From the NCBI GenBank assembly GCA_016296165.1, contig JAEDJV010000036.1, positions 1 to 19,913 on the forward strand: DNA of 19,913 nt, in the 5' to 3' direction. The notes under the pieces were generated by a model, which was not told the DNA's origin, did not search any database, and worked only from the letters and a program-made list of their open reading frames with translations. The position numbers and the translations under genes were made by a program. Positions 14,091 through 19,913 of this stretch are shown here, one piece after another (within the stretch, counting starts at the first letter, position 1; each line of letters opens with the position of its first letter). The DNA is from Oscillospiraceae bacterium (GTDB lineage Bacteria; Bacillota; Clostridia; Oscillospirales; Ruminococcaceae).

Positions 14091-15080
14091 TTAATATTCC
14101 ATATAAACTGCACCATATGTCAGTCCGGCGCCAAATCCAACCATAACTATTTTGTCGCCTCTTTTAATTTTTCCGTTTTCTATTGCCTCAGCAAGAGCAA
14201 GAGGAATGCTTGCGCTTGAAGTATTGCCGAATTTATCGATATTAAGACTAAATTTTTCCATAGGTACACCAAGTTTTGAGGCAGCTGTCTGAATTATACG
14301 GATATTAGCCTGATGAGGAATAAACATATCAATATCATCCACAGAAACTCCGGCCTTCTCTAGTACCTTTTCAACTGCAAGCGGCATTATTCCAACTGCA
14401 AACTTATATACTTCCTTTCCGTCCTGATAAAGGAATCCGTAATCATTTTCATCTACAGCAGGATCTACGCCTTTAATCTTATAGAATGGATGCGGAAGCG
14501 GATGAATGCTGGTTGCTCTGAGATAATCAGCGCCTCGTCCGTCTGCACCAAGAAAACTGTTAAAGTCTGTATCTGCAGGTCCTATAACAGTAGCTGCTGC
14601 ACCGTCTCCGAAAAGAATGCATGATGATCTGTCACTGTAATCTGTTATTTTTGAAAGTTCTTCAGCACTGACAACGAGAACATTTCTTACGGAACCGGAC
14701 GCAATATACTTCTGTGCCATATCAACTGCATAAACAAAACCTGAACATGCACAGTTAATATCAAAAGCCATACATCCACTCATATCAAGTTCTCTCTGAA
14801 TATGACATGCAGTTGACGGAATAAGTGTATCCGGTGTAACAGTGGTGCATATTATCAGGTCTATTTCGTCTTTTTGAATGCCGGATTTTTCTATTGCTTT
14901 TTCTGCAGCATTGCTGCCTATTTTCCATGTTGGGACACCCATAGCGTAATGTCTTGTATTTATACCTGTTCTTGTCTTAATCCATTCATCATTTGTTTCA
15001 ATAAATGATGTAAAATCGTCATTTTTTATGACGGTTTCAGGAACAAAAGAGGCAATACTTAAAAATTTTATACCGCGCAA
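14091..15080 (-). CDS. fabH: beta-ketoacyl-ACP synthase III FabH
   Basis: FabH starts each fatty acid by condensing an acyl-CoA primer with malonyl-ACP. The 329-residue protein has the Cys-His-Asn triad: Cys112 in NCACSGF, His256 in IPHQANIRI and Asn286 in KFGNTSSAS. The C-terminal GFGAGLTYGA is typical. The start is TTG 15080 with a perfect AGGAGG (15089-15094) 8 nt upstream; no ATG is suitable. It is the first gene of the minus-strand operon fabH-fabG-fabF-accB-fabZ-accC-accD-accA. Many Clostridia have acpP, fabK and fabD between fabH and fabG; here none of them is present at that place. Confidence 0.96.
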   Translation of the reverse strand: MRGIKFLSIASFVPETVIKNDDFTSFIETNDEWIKTRTGINTRHYAMGVPTWKIGSNAAEKAIEKSGIQKDEIDLIICTTVTPDTLIPSTACHIQRELDMSGCMAFDINCACSGFVYAVDMAQKYIASGSVRNVLVVSAEELSKITDYSDRSSCILFGDGAAATVIGPADTDFNSFLGADGRGADYLRATSIHPLPHPFYKIKGVDPAVDENDYGFLYQDGKEVYKFAVGIMPLAVEKVLEKAGVSVDDIDMFIPHQANIRIIQTAASKLGVPMEKFSLNIDKFGNTSSASIPLALAEAIENGKIKRGDKIVMVGFGAGLTYGAVYMEY

Positions 15081-15203
15081 GAAATTTTCCTCCTGTTAAG
15101 ATTGTTTTATTTATCATTTTATGTTATGATTATTAATGTAAATTATTTTTTTGCGTTCTTCTTATACAAATATTTCCTTTGTTTAAGAAACCATTCAAAT
15201 ATT

Positions 15204-15232
15204 ATTTTAAACTATTTTTTGAATTATTGCAA
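15204..15232 (-). promoter_or_regulatory. promoter of the fabH operon
   Basis: On the minus strand, TTGCAA (15227-15232), a 17-nt spacer and TAAAAT (15204-15209) give a good sigma-A promoter, with a leader of about 117 nt to fabH. TTGCAA is a palindrome. Read on the plus strand, the same box is 17 nt from TAATTT (15250-15255), a possible weak -10 for fabD. Confidence 0.6.
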
Positions 15233-15275
15233 TAAAACATCTTAGCTAATAATTTATACAAAGCAAAGTTTAAAC

Positions 15276-15312
15276 ATTTCGCGAAAATCCTGATTGTGAT
15301 TTCACGCGAAAT
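15276..15312. promoter_or_regulatory. palindromic element in the fabH-fabD intergenic region
   Basis: ATTTCGCG (15276-15283) and CGCGAAAT (15305-15312) form an 8-bp inverted repeat with a 21-nt loop. Each arm also lies in a smaller palindrome: TTTCGCGAAA (15277-15286) is perfect, and TTTCACGCGAAA (15300-15311) is a near copy. G+C-rich dyads stand out in this A+T-rich stretch just before fabD. It could bind a lipid regulator or form an RNA hairpin in the fabD leader. It does not match the FapR consensus as I know it. No regulator gene is next to it. Confidence 0.5.
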
Positions 15313-15344
15313 TGTGCAAATTTACAATAGAAAGGGTATTTTTT

Positions 15345-16253
15345 ATGAACATAATATTATTTGCAGGACAGGGTGCCCAGTATGCAGGAATGGGAAAGGA
15401 TCTTTTTGACAGTTGCCCGGCTGCCGCTGAAGTGTTAAAAAAAGGTTCCGACATACTTGGGTATGACCTTGAAAAAGTATGTTTCGATGAAAGTTTCACA
15501 GAACTCTCCCGTACACTTTACGCACAGCCGGCTATAATGGCTATGGAGCTTATGTGCTTTGAAGCAGCAAAGGAAAAAGGATTAAAATTTGACGCAGTTG
15601 CAGGCCACTCTCTCGGTGAATATGCTGCAATGGTTGCCTCAGAAATGCTCTCAGCAGAAGATGGATTTAAAGTAATCAAAGCACGTGCTGAAGCTTTTGA
15701 CAGAGTTGCTTCCTCGACTGACGGCGCAATGGCTGCAGTTCTTAAACTCACAGCTGACCAGGTCAGAGAAGTATGCGAATCTGTTGACGGATATGTTGTA
15801 CCGGTAAATTACAACTCACCGGCACAGACTGTTATCGCAGGTGAATCAGCTGCCGTTACAAAGGCAAGTGAAATATTCTCAGGCATGAAAGCAAGAGTAG
15901 CCCCTCTTAAAACAGAATCAGCTTTCCATTCTGAGATTATGAAACCGGCAAGTGAAGAATTCTATGAAAAAATTAAGGATATTAAATTCAACGCTCCATG
16001 TGTTAAGTTTTTCTCAAATCTTACAGGCAGTGAACTTACAGATTTTTCTGATATGCCTTCACTTCTTGCAAAGCATGTAATTTCACCTGTAAGATTTACC
16101 GATGAACTTGCCGCTGTTAAGGATGCAGGATTTGACAGATATATTGAACTCGGACCTGGAAAGGCTCTCACAGGACTTGTAAAGAAAACACTTACTGACA
16201 TTACTGCATTTAATATCGACAGCATAAAAGCACTCGAAGAAGCTGAATTATAA
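15345..16253 (+). CDS. fabD: malonyl-CoA:ACP transacylase FabD
   Basis: FabD moves the malonyl group from CoA to ACP, giving the extender for FabH and FabF. The 302-residue protein has the FAGQGAQYAGMGKDL start, the nucleophile Ser89 in GHSLGEYAA, Arg114 and catalytic His195 in SAFHSEIM. The frame is open from 15312, but AAAGGG (15331-15336) lies 8 nt before ATG 15345, and family homology begins there. It is divergent from the rest of the fatty acid genes and heads a different unit with aroE and aroK, 23 nt downstream. Confidence 0.96.
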   Translation: MNIILFAGQGAQYAGMGKDLFDSCPAAAEVLKKGSDILGYDLEKVCFDESFTELSRTLYAQPAIMAMELMCFEAAKEKGLKFDAVAGHSLGEYAAMVASEMLSAEDGFKVIKARAEAFDRVASSTDGAMAAVLKLTADQVREVCESVDGYVVPVNYNSPAQTVIAGESAAVTKASEIFSGMKARVAPLKTESAFHSEIMKPASEEFYEKIKDIKFNAPCVKFFSNLTGSELTDFSDMPSLLAKHVISPVRFTDELAAVKDAGFDRYIELGPGKALTGLVKKTLTDITAFNIDSIKALEEAEL

Positions 16254-16276
16254 TTTTTTATGAAAGGAAATAAAAC

Positions 16277-17116
16277 ATGCTCAGATACACACTTATAGGT
16301 CATCCTCTTGGCCATTCAATGTCACCGTTCATTCATGATGAACTTTTCAGAATAAGCGGGATAGAAGCCTCCTATGACTGCACAGATATTCCGGGGGAAG
16401 AATTTGCAGAAAAAACAAATGATCTTAAAACTCTCAACGGTTACAATATAACTATTCCTTACAAGAGAGATATTATTCCGTTCACTGATGAACTGCATGA
16501 ATCAGCAAAACGCTACAAATCCGTAAACTGTGTTCACAATATCAACGGAAAATCAATAGGTTACAACACAGACTGTGACGGATTTCTCCTCTCTGCACAG
16601 TCACGTGGTCTTGCACTTTCAGGAAATGTTCTCCTCATAGGCTGCGGTGGTGTTGGCAGAATGATAGCGATTGAGGCTGCGCTTCACGGAGCTGACCTTA
16701 CGATTGCCATCATTCCTGAAGCTGTAAAAGCTGCTGCCGATCTCTGCGATGAGATACATATGCTGTCTGAAAACAGTAAAGTTCGTGTAAAACCTGTTGA
16801 TTCAATATCCGGAACTTATGACCTTATTATAAACGCATCACCTGTAGGAATGTATCCAAAAACTGATGCATGCCCTGTTTCTGCAGAACTTATCGGTATG
16901 TGCGGCGGCGTTTTTGATGTTGTGTACAATCCGGTTAAAACAAAAATACTGCAGATTGCTGAATCTTTTGGAAAGCCGGCTGTAAACGGAACTGCCATGC
17001 TCGTATATCAGGCTGTAAAAGCCCATGAAATATGGAACGGTTCAAGCTATACCAAAGAACAGGTTCAGGAAATTATTGATAAAACAAATGAAATAATATC
17101 AGGTGGTAACGTATGA
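16277..17116 (+). CDS. aroE: shikimate dehydrogenase
   Basis: AroE reduces 3-dehydroshikimate to shikimate with NADPH, on the way to aromatic amino acids. The 279-residue protein has the substrate motif GHPLGHSMSP (8-17), the catalytic Lys63 in NITIPYK and Asp99 in NTDCDG, the nucleotide loop GCGGVGRM, and the C-terminal NGTAMLVYQA. AAAGGAAA precedes the ATG by a normal distance. Its stop overlaps the aroK start by 4 nt (ATGA), so translation of the two is probably coupled. Confidence 0.95.
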   Translation: MLRYTLIGHPLGHSMSPFIHDELFRISGIEASYDCTDIPGEEFAEKTNDLKTLNGYNITIPYKRDIIPFTDELHESAKRYKSVNCVHNINGKSIGYNTDCDGFLLSAQSRGLALSGNVLLIGCGGVGRMIAIEAALHGADLTIAIIPEAVKAAADLCDEIHMLSENSKVRVKPVDSISGTYDLIINASPVGMYPKTDACPVSAELIGMCGGVFDVVYNPVKTKILQIAESFGKPAVNGTAMLVYQAVKAHEIWNGSSYTKEQVQEIIDKTNEIISGGNV

Positions 17117-17616
17117 CAATTTATCTATGCGGATTTATGGGATGCGGTAAATCAACAACCGGACCGCTTCTGGCACAGAAAACAGGACTTCACTTTACTG
17201 ATCTCGATGATTATATAGAAGAAAAAGAGGGAATGTCGATTCCCGAAATATTTGCGTCAAAAGGAGAAGCATACTTCAGAGAAAAAGAAGCTCAGGCTGT
17301 AAAGGAGCTCTCGGCCAAAAACTCTGTAGTCGCATGCGGAGGCGGCACTATCATTAATGACAACAGCGCACGCATTGCGAGAGAAAACGGTACTGTATTC
17401 TTCCTTGATATTCCTTTTGAAGTATGCTATGACAGAATAAAAAATGACACACATCGTCCTCTGGTTGCAAATAACACAAGAGAACAGCTGAAAAACATAT
17501 TCGACACCAGACACGATATTTATCTGAAAAATTCAACTGTCACAATAGATGCAGACAAATCTCCTGCAATGATATGTGAAAACATTATAAATACACTAAA
17601 GACTCTTCAAAAATAA
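17113..17616 (+). CDS. aroK: shikimate kinase
   Basis: AroK phosphorylates shikimate to shikimate 3-phosphate with ATP, the step after AroE. The 167-residue P-loop kinase has Walker A GFMGCGKST (7-15), the shikimate-binding FTDLDDYIE with Asp30 and Asp32, Arg56 in YFREKE, the CGGGT turn (75-79), and lid arginines at RPLV and DTRHDIY. The ATG overlaps the aroE stop. Placement with aroE supports AroK rather than gluconate kinase. Confidence 0.94.
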   Translation: MTIYLCGFMGCGKSTTGPLLAQKTGLHFTDLDDYIEEKEGMSIPEIFASKGEAYFREKEAQAVKELSAKNSVVACGGGTIINDNSARIARENGTVFFLDIPFEVCYDRIKNDTHRPLVANNTREQLKNIFDTRHDIYLKNSTVTIDADKSPAMICENIINTLKTLQK

Positions 17617-17633
17617 GCAAAGGTGGTCATTCT

Positions 17634-18800
17634 TTGAAAATATTCAACGCCAGGATATACACCATGGATGAAAATGACACCATCATTGAAAACGGATGGA
17701 TTGAGATAAAAAATGGTATAATATCCGCTGTCGGTTCAGGGAAAACTTCCGTTTCAGAAACGGATATTGATGCAGAAGGACAGGTACTGCTTCCCGGTTT
17801 CATCGATGCACACACACATCTTGGAATAGTTGGCAATGGTCTTGGATTTGAATCTGATGACTGTAATGAGGAAACCGATCCTATAACACCTCACATAATG
17901 GCTTCAGACGGAATAAATCCTTTTGACTTTTGTTTTAAAGAGGCAAGAAACCGGGGAATAACAAGCGTTCTGTGCGCACCCGGCAGTGCAAATGCGATAG
18001 GCGGCATAATATGCGCTATTAAGACAAACGGCCGGCGTATAGAAAACATGATTATAAAAGAGGCAGGTATAAAATTTGCTCTCGGTGAGAATCCTAAGAC
18101 TGCATATAACGACCGGGATGAAACACCTGTAACCAGAATGGCTACAGCCGGACTTATCCGCGAACACCTGTCAAAAGCAAAAAAATACTATGAAGACAGT
18201 GAAGCTTCTGAAAACGACAGCGAAAACAATGACCCGCCTGAATATGATGCTAAACTTGAAGCAACCATACCTCTCCTAAGGCACGAACAGAAAGCTCATT
18301 TTCACTGTCACAGAGCAGATGATATAATGACAGCTGTCCGTATATCAAAAAAATATGACCTTGACTGCGTGCTTATTCATGCAACTGAAGGTCATCTTAT
18401 AGCAGATCTTCTGGCCGAAGACGGTGCATGTGCAGTTGTTGGTCCGGTAATATGCGACCGTTCAAAGCCTGAACTGGTAAACCACAGTATAATAACAGCC
18501 GGAGAACTTCACAAAAACGGAGTAAAAGTTGCTATATGTACCGATCATCCGGTAATTCCGATACAGTACCTTCCGCTTAATGCCGCAGCTGCAGTAAAAG
18601 GCGGTCTGGATTACAGGGAAGCTCTCAGAAGCATAACTATAAACGCCGCGCAGATTGCAGGTATCGACAGCAGAGTCGGAAGCATAGAAAAAGGAAAAGA
18701 CGCTGATATCCAGATTTATAGTTCCGATCCTCTTAATCTTATGAGTGATCCTTCACTGGTTATGATAAACGGTGAGATAATATTAAACAATATCAAATAA
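17634..18800 (+). CDS. metal-dependent amidohydrolase, imidazolonepropionase-like
   Basis: This 388-residue cytoplasmic protein belongs to the amidohydrolase superfamily (TIM-barrel hydrolases). The metal ligands are visible: His60 and His62 (FIDAHTHLG), His222/224/226 (HFHCHR), His249 (LIHATEGH) and Asp304 (CTDHP). GENPK (151-155) may supply a further ligand. The small beta-sandwich domain frames the barrel at both ends (KIFNARIYT, GKDADIQIYS). A very acidic, low-complexity stretch (about 186-206) is inserted in the barrel, probably a surface loop. Start TTG 17634 has AGGTGG 7 nt upstream. It follows aroK by 17 nt and is probably cotranscribed, but nothing here shows a role in aromatic synthesis. 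The substrate cannot be named. Confidence 0.85.
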   Translation: MKIFNARIYTMDENDTIIENGWIEIKNGIISAVGSGKTSVSETDIDAEGQVLLPGFIDAHTHLGIVGNGLGFESDDCNEETDPITPHIMASDGINPFDFCFKEARNRGITSVLCAPGSANAIGGIICAIKTNGRRIENMIIKEAGIKFALGENPKTAYNDRDETPVTRMATAGLIREHLSKAKKYYEDSEASENDSENNDPPEYDAKLEATIPLLRHEQKAHFHCHRADDIMTAVRISKKYDLDCVLIHATEGHLIADLLAEDGACAVVGPVICDRSKPELVNHSIITAGELHKNGVKVAICTDHPVIPIQYLPLNAAAAVKGGLDYREALRSITINAAQIAGIDSRVGSIEKGKDADIQIYSSDPLNLMSDPSLVMINGEIILNNIK

Positions 18801-18825
18801 TTTTTTTATGAAAGGGATGCAATAT

Positions 18826-19143
18826 ATGTGCGAAAATGAAGTAATTAACAAAACTGCAGAAAGTATCAAAGAAATCTGCAGTCCTCAGAGTATTATTCTT
18901 GTAAGTAACAAGGTAAATACTGAAGGTGATCTGGTAAGTTTCAAGTTTGTAGTCGTTGTTGATGACGAAGTTGAAAGCACAGCAGAACTTGAATGCCGTC
19001 TCTATATGCAGATAGACTGTGAAATCCCGTATGACATCGTTCTGTATAAGATGTCTGAATGGAATAAATTCAAAAACGATATCGGAACATTTGCATGGAA
19101 AATATACAATACAGGAGCATATATTTATGGGGAGAAGTTATAG
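18826..19143 (+). CDS. MNT-like nucleotidyltransferase-fold protein with a degraded active site
   Basis: This 105-residue protein stands directly before a HEPN-domain gene, the usual arrangement of MNT/HEPN pairs. Its pattern is SIILVSNKVNTEGDLVSFKF (22-41), then FVVVVDDE, then IPYDIVLYKMSEWNKF and WKIYNTGAYIYGE. This follows the MNT fold, but the signature GSxxxG...SDxD is missing: the GS position reads VS, and the DxD position reads SFKF. Asp70 may be the only acidic ligand left, so transferase activity is unlikely. The frame is open from ATG 18808, but AAAGGG (18811-18816) lies 9 nt before ATG 18826. The assignment rests on fold pattern and context. Confidence 0.6.
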   Translation: MCENEVINKTAESIKEICSPQSIILVSNKVNTEGDLVSFKFVVVVDDEVESTAELECRLYMQIDCEIPYDIVLYKMSEWNKFKNDIGTFAWKIYNTGAYIYGEKL

Positions 19144-19564
19144 AGATACTGACAGCAGGAGATATTTTGACTGGCTGTTTCATGCCAATCTTGATTTTCT
19201 GGCTGCAAAAAATCTTATCAAAGATGCACGCTGTTACAATTCAGCAGCATTTCACTGCCAGCAGTGTATAGAAAAAGCGCTTAAAGGATACCTTCTGTTT
19301 AAAAAACACAAGCTTTTTGACGGTCACAACCTTACATGGCTCTGTAAACAGGCTGCGATTTGTGACAAACATTTTGAACAGTGGATTGCACAGAGTTCAT
19401 CCCTCAACAGATTCTATATAGAAACAAGATATCCCGCAGATATTCCGCTGGACATCGATACAGCTACCATAGACAGTGTAATGACTTCAATGACTGATAT
19501 GCTTGAGTTTATTACAGAGCAGATAAGATTTGATTTTGTAAGTTATCACAGAAGGAAAAAATAG
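19127..19564 (+). CDS. HEPN-domain protein
   Basis: This 145-residue all-helical protein has the HEPN signature FHCQQCIEKALKGYLLF (42-58), the following GHNLTWL (66-72) and the RYPADIP block (101-107), as in Pfam-type HEPN (PF05168) proteins. AGGAG (19113-19117) is 9 nt before ATG 19127, and the gene overlaps its MNT-like partner by 17 nt. Known MNT/HEPN pairs act as toxin-antitoxin systems in which HEPN is an RNase with an R-x4-6-H motif. I see no such motif in the C-terminal helix where it should lie; RYFDWLFH near the N-terminus has the spacing but the wrong place. This may be a non-nuclease HEPN with a binding or regulatory role. It is the last gene before a terminator. Confidence 0.78.
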   Translation: MGRSYRDTDSRRYFDWLFHANLDFLAAKNLIKDARCYNSAAFHCQQCIEKALKGYLLFKKHKLFDGHNLTWLCKQAAICDKHFEQWIAQSSSLNRFYIETRYPADIPLDIDTATIDSVMTSMTDMLEFITEQIRFDFVSYHRRKK

Positions 19565-19569
19565 TTTAC

Positions 19570-19616
19570 AGCAGGTGCATGACCGATATGATATTCGTCG
19601 CGCACCTGTTTCTTTT
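19570..19616 (+). terminator. terminator of the fabD-HEPN unit
   Basis: CAGGTGC (19572-19578) pairs with GCACCTG (19602-19608), and A-T and G-U pairs extend the stem to 9 bp. The loop contains a partly paired second stem. TTTCTTTT follows. It lies 6 nt after the HEPN stop. Confidence 0.7.
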
Positions 19617-19700
19617 GAACAATCAAAAGCACAATCAACATCAAAAATATATTAGCATTCAACAAATCTGACTTTTTTTTGTTTTTTTTCGAATTTTCTA

Positions 19701-19729
19701 TTGACACATTCATATAATTGTAGTATAAT
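19701..19729 (+). promoter_or_regulatory. tRNA operon promoter
   Basis: Perfect TTGACA (19701-19706), a 17-nt spacer and perfect TATAAT (19724-19729) form the strongest promoter in the window. The start is near 19736, about 22 nt before the first tRNA. The preceding stretch, 19617-19700, is A+T-rich and holds nothing else I can recognise. Confidence 0.9.
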
Positions 19730-19757
19730 ATAGAAGTCGTCAAGCGGCACAAAAGAT

Positions 19758-19831
19758 GGCGGCATAGCTCAGTTGGCTAGAGTACTCGGTTCATACCCGA
19801 TTGGTCGTAGGTTCGAATCCCACTGCCGCTA
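19758..19831 (+). tRNA. tRNA-Met (CAU), elongator type
   Basis: A cloverleaf of 74 nt without encoded CCA. The acceptor is GGCGGCA with TGCCGCT, the anticodon loop TTCATAC has CAT at 19792-19794, and the T-loop is TTCGAAT. It starts with a paired G, unlike initiator tRNA, so it is elongator Met. tRNA-Ile with a modified CAU is less likely from the loop. Two weak spots are visible: a C-T mismatch at the base of the anticodon stem (19785/19801) and an A-C mismatch in the T-stem (19809/19821). Confidence 0.92.
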
Positions 19832-19839
19832 TTATATAA

Positions 19840-19911
19840 GGCCCGTTGGTCAAGAGGTTAAGACGCTGCCCTTTCACGGCGGAATCATGAGTTCAATTCT
19901 CGTACGGGTCA
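19840..19911 (+). tRNA. tRNA-Glu (UUC)
   Basis: A complete 72-nt cloverleaf. The acceptor is GGCCCGT with ACGGGTC, the anticodon stem CTGCC/GGCGG holds the loop CTTTCAC with anticodon TTC at 19873-19875, and the T-arm is ATGAG-TTCAATT-CTCGT. No CCA is encoded (CT follows the discriminator A). It lies 8 nt after tRNA-Met in one transcript, which probably continues past the window. Confidence 0.95.
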
Positions 19912-19913
19912 CT

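Noticed and set aside
18808..19564. recently transferred toxin-antitoxin island
   Set aside because: No repeats, integrase or change in base use; the genes are packed into a core operon and key residues are lost.
19546..19752. 68-codon minus-strand frame before the tRNA genes
   Set aside because: It overlaps the HEPN terminator and the tRNA promoter, is Lys/Asn/Leu-rich as expected from A+T-rich DNA, and has no ribosome-binding site.
19758..19913. tRNA-associated attachment site of an integrated element
   Set aside because: No integrase gene and no duplicated tRNA 3' end were found within the window.

Overview
The window is A+T-rich chromosomal DNA from a Gram-positive, spore-forming, anaerobic Clostridia-class bacterium. 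The best guess is a Ruminococcus-like member of the Oscillospiraceae. That guess rests on an intracellular GH94 glycan phosphorylase, the sporulation pair yabP-yabQ, the oxygen-sensitive radical-SAM thiazole enzyme ThiH, strong AGGAGG ribosome-binding sites and many TTG starts. No phage, transposon, CRISPR array or obvious island is visible. The genes are mostly housekeeping.

Layout. (1) 1-2700: a GH94 disaccharide/oligosaccharide phosphorylase with its own promoter. (2) 2770-5650: thiS-thiG-thiH-tenI, the thiazole branch of thiamine synthesis. A sigma-A-type promoter is followed about 30 nt after the predicted start by an intrinsic terminator; no TPP riboswitch core is visible. (3) 5650-7375: yabP, yabQ, divIC and an S1-domain (YabR-like) gene in the order known from Bacillus, with a long stem-loop over the yabP ribosome-binding site and a separate promoter for divIC. 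(4) 7381-7542, minus strand: a 53-residue single-pass membrane protein. (5) 7590-15080, minus strand: a type II fatty acid synthesis operon, fabH-fabG-fabF-accB-fabZ-accC-accD-accA, followed by acpP, which has its own promoter. (6) 15081-15344: a divergent control region with palindromes. (7) 15345-19616, plus strand: fabD-aroE-aroK-amidohydrolase-MNT-HEPN, tightly packed and closed by a terminator. (8) 19700-19913: a strong promoter and tRNA-Met(CAU)-tRNA-Glu(UUC), cut by the window edge.

How the genes work together. AccABCD makes malonyl-CoA, FabD loads it onto AcpP, FabH primes the chain, and FabF, FabG and FabZ run the elongation cycle. The enoyl-ACP reductase is not here. ThiS, ThiG, ThiH and TenI together make thiazole phosphate carboxylate, but the ThiS-activating enzyme ThiF is not here. 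AroE and AroK perform consecutive shikimate pathway steps.

I found no clear undescribed system. The points most worth a second look are the structured 5' leaders (thiS, yabP, fabH/fabD), the unlisted small membrane protein, and a MNT/HEPN pair whose nucleotidyltransferase has lost its catalytic motif.
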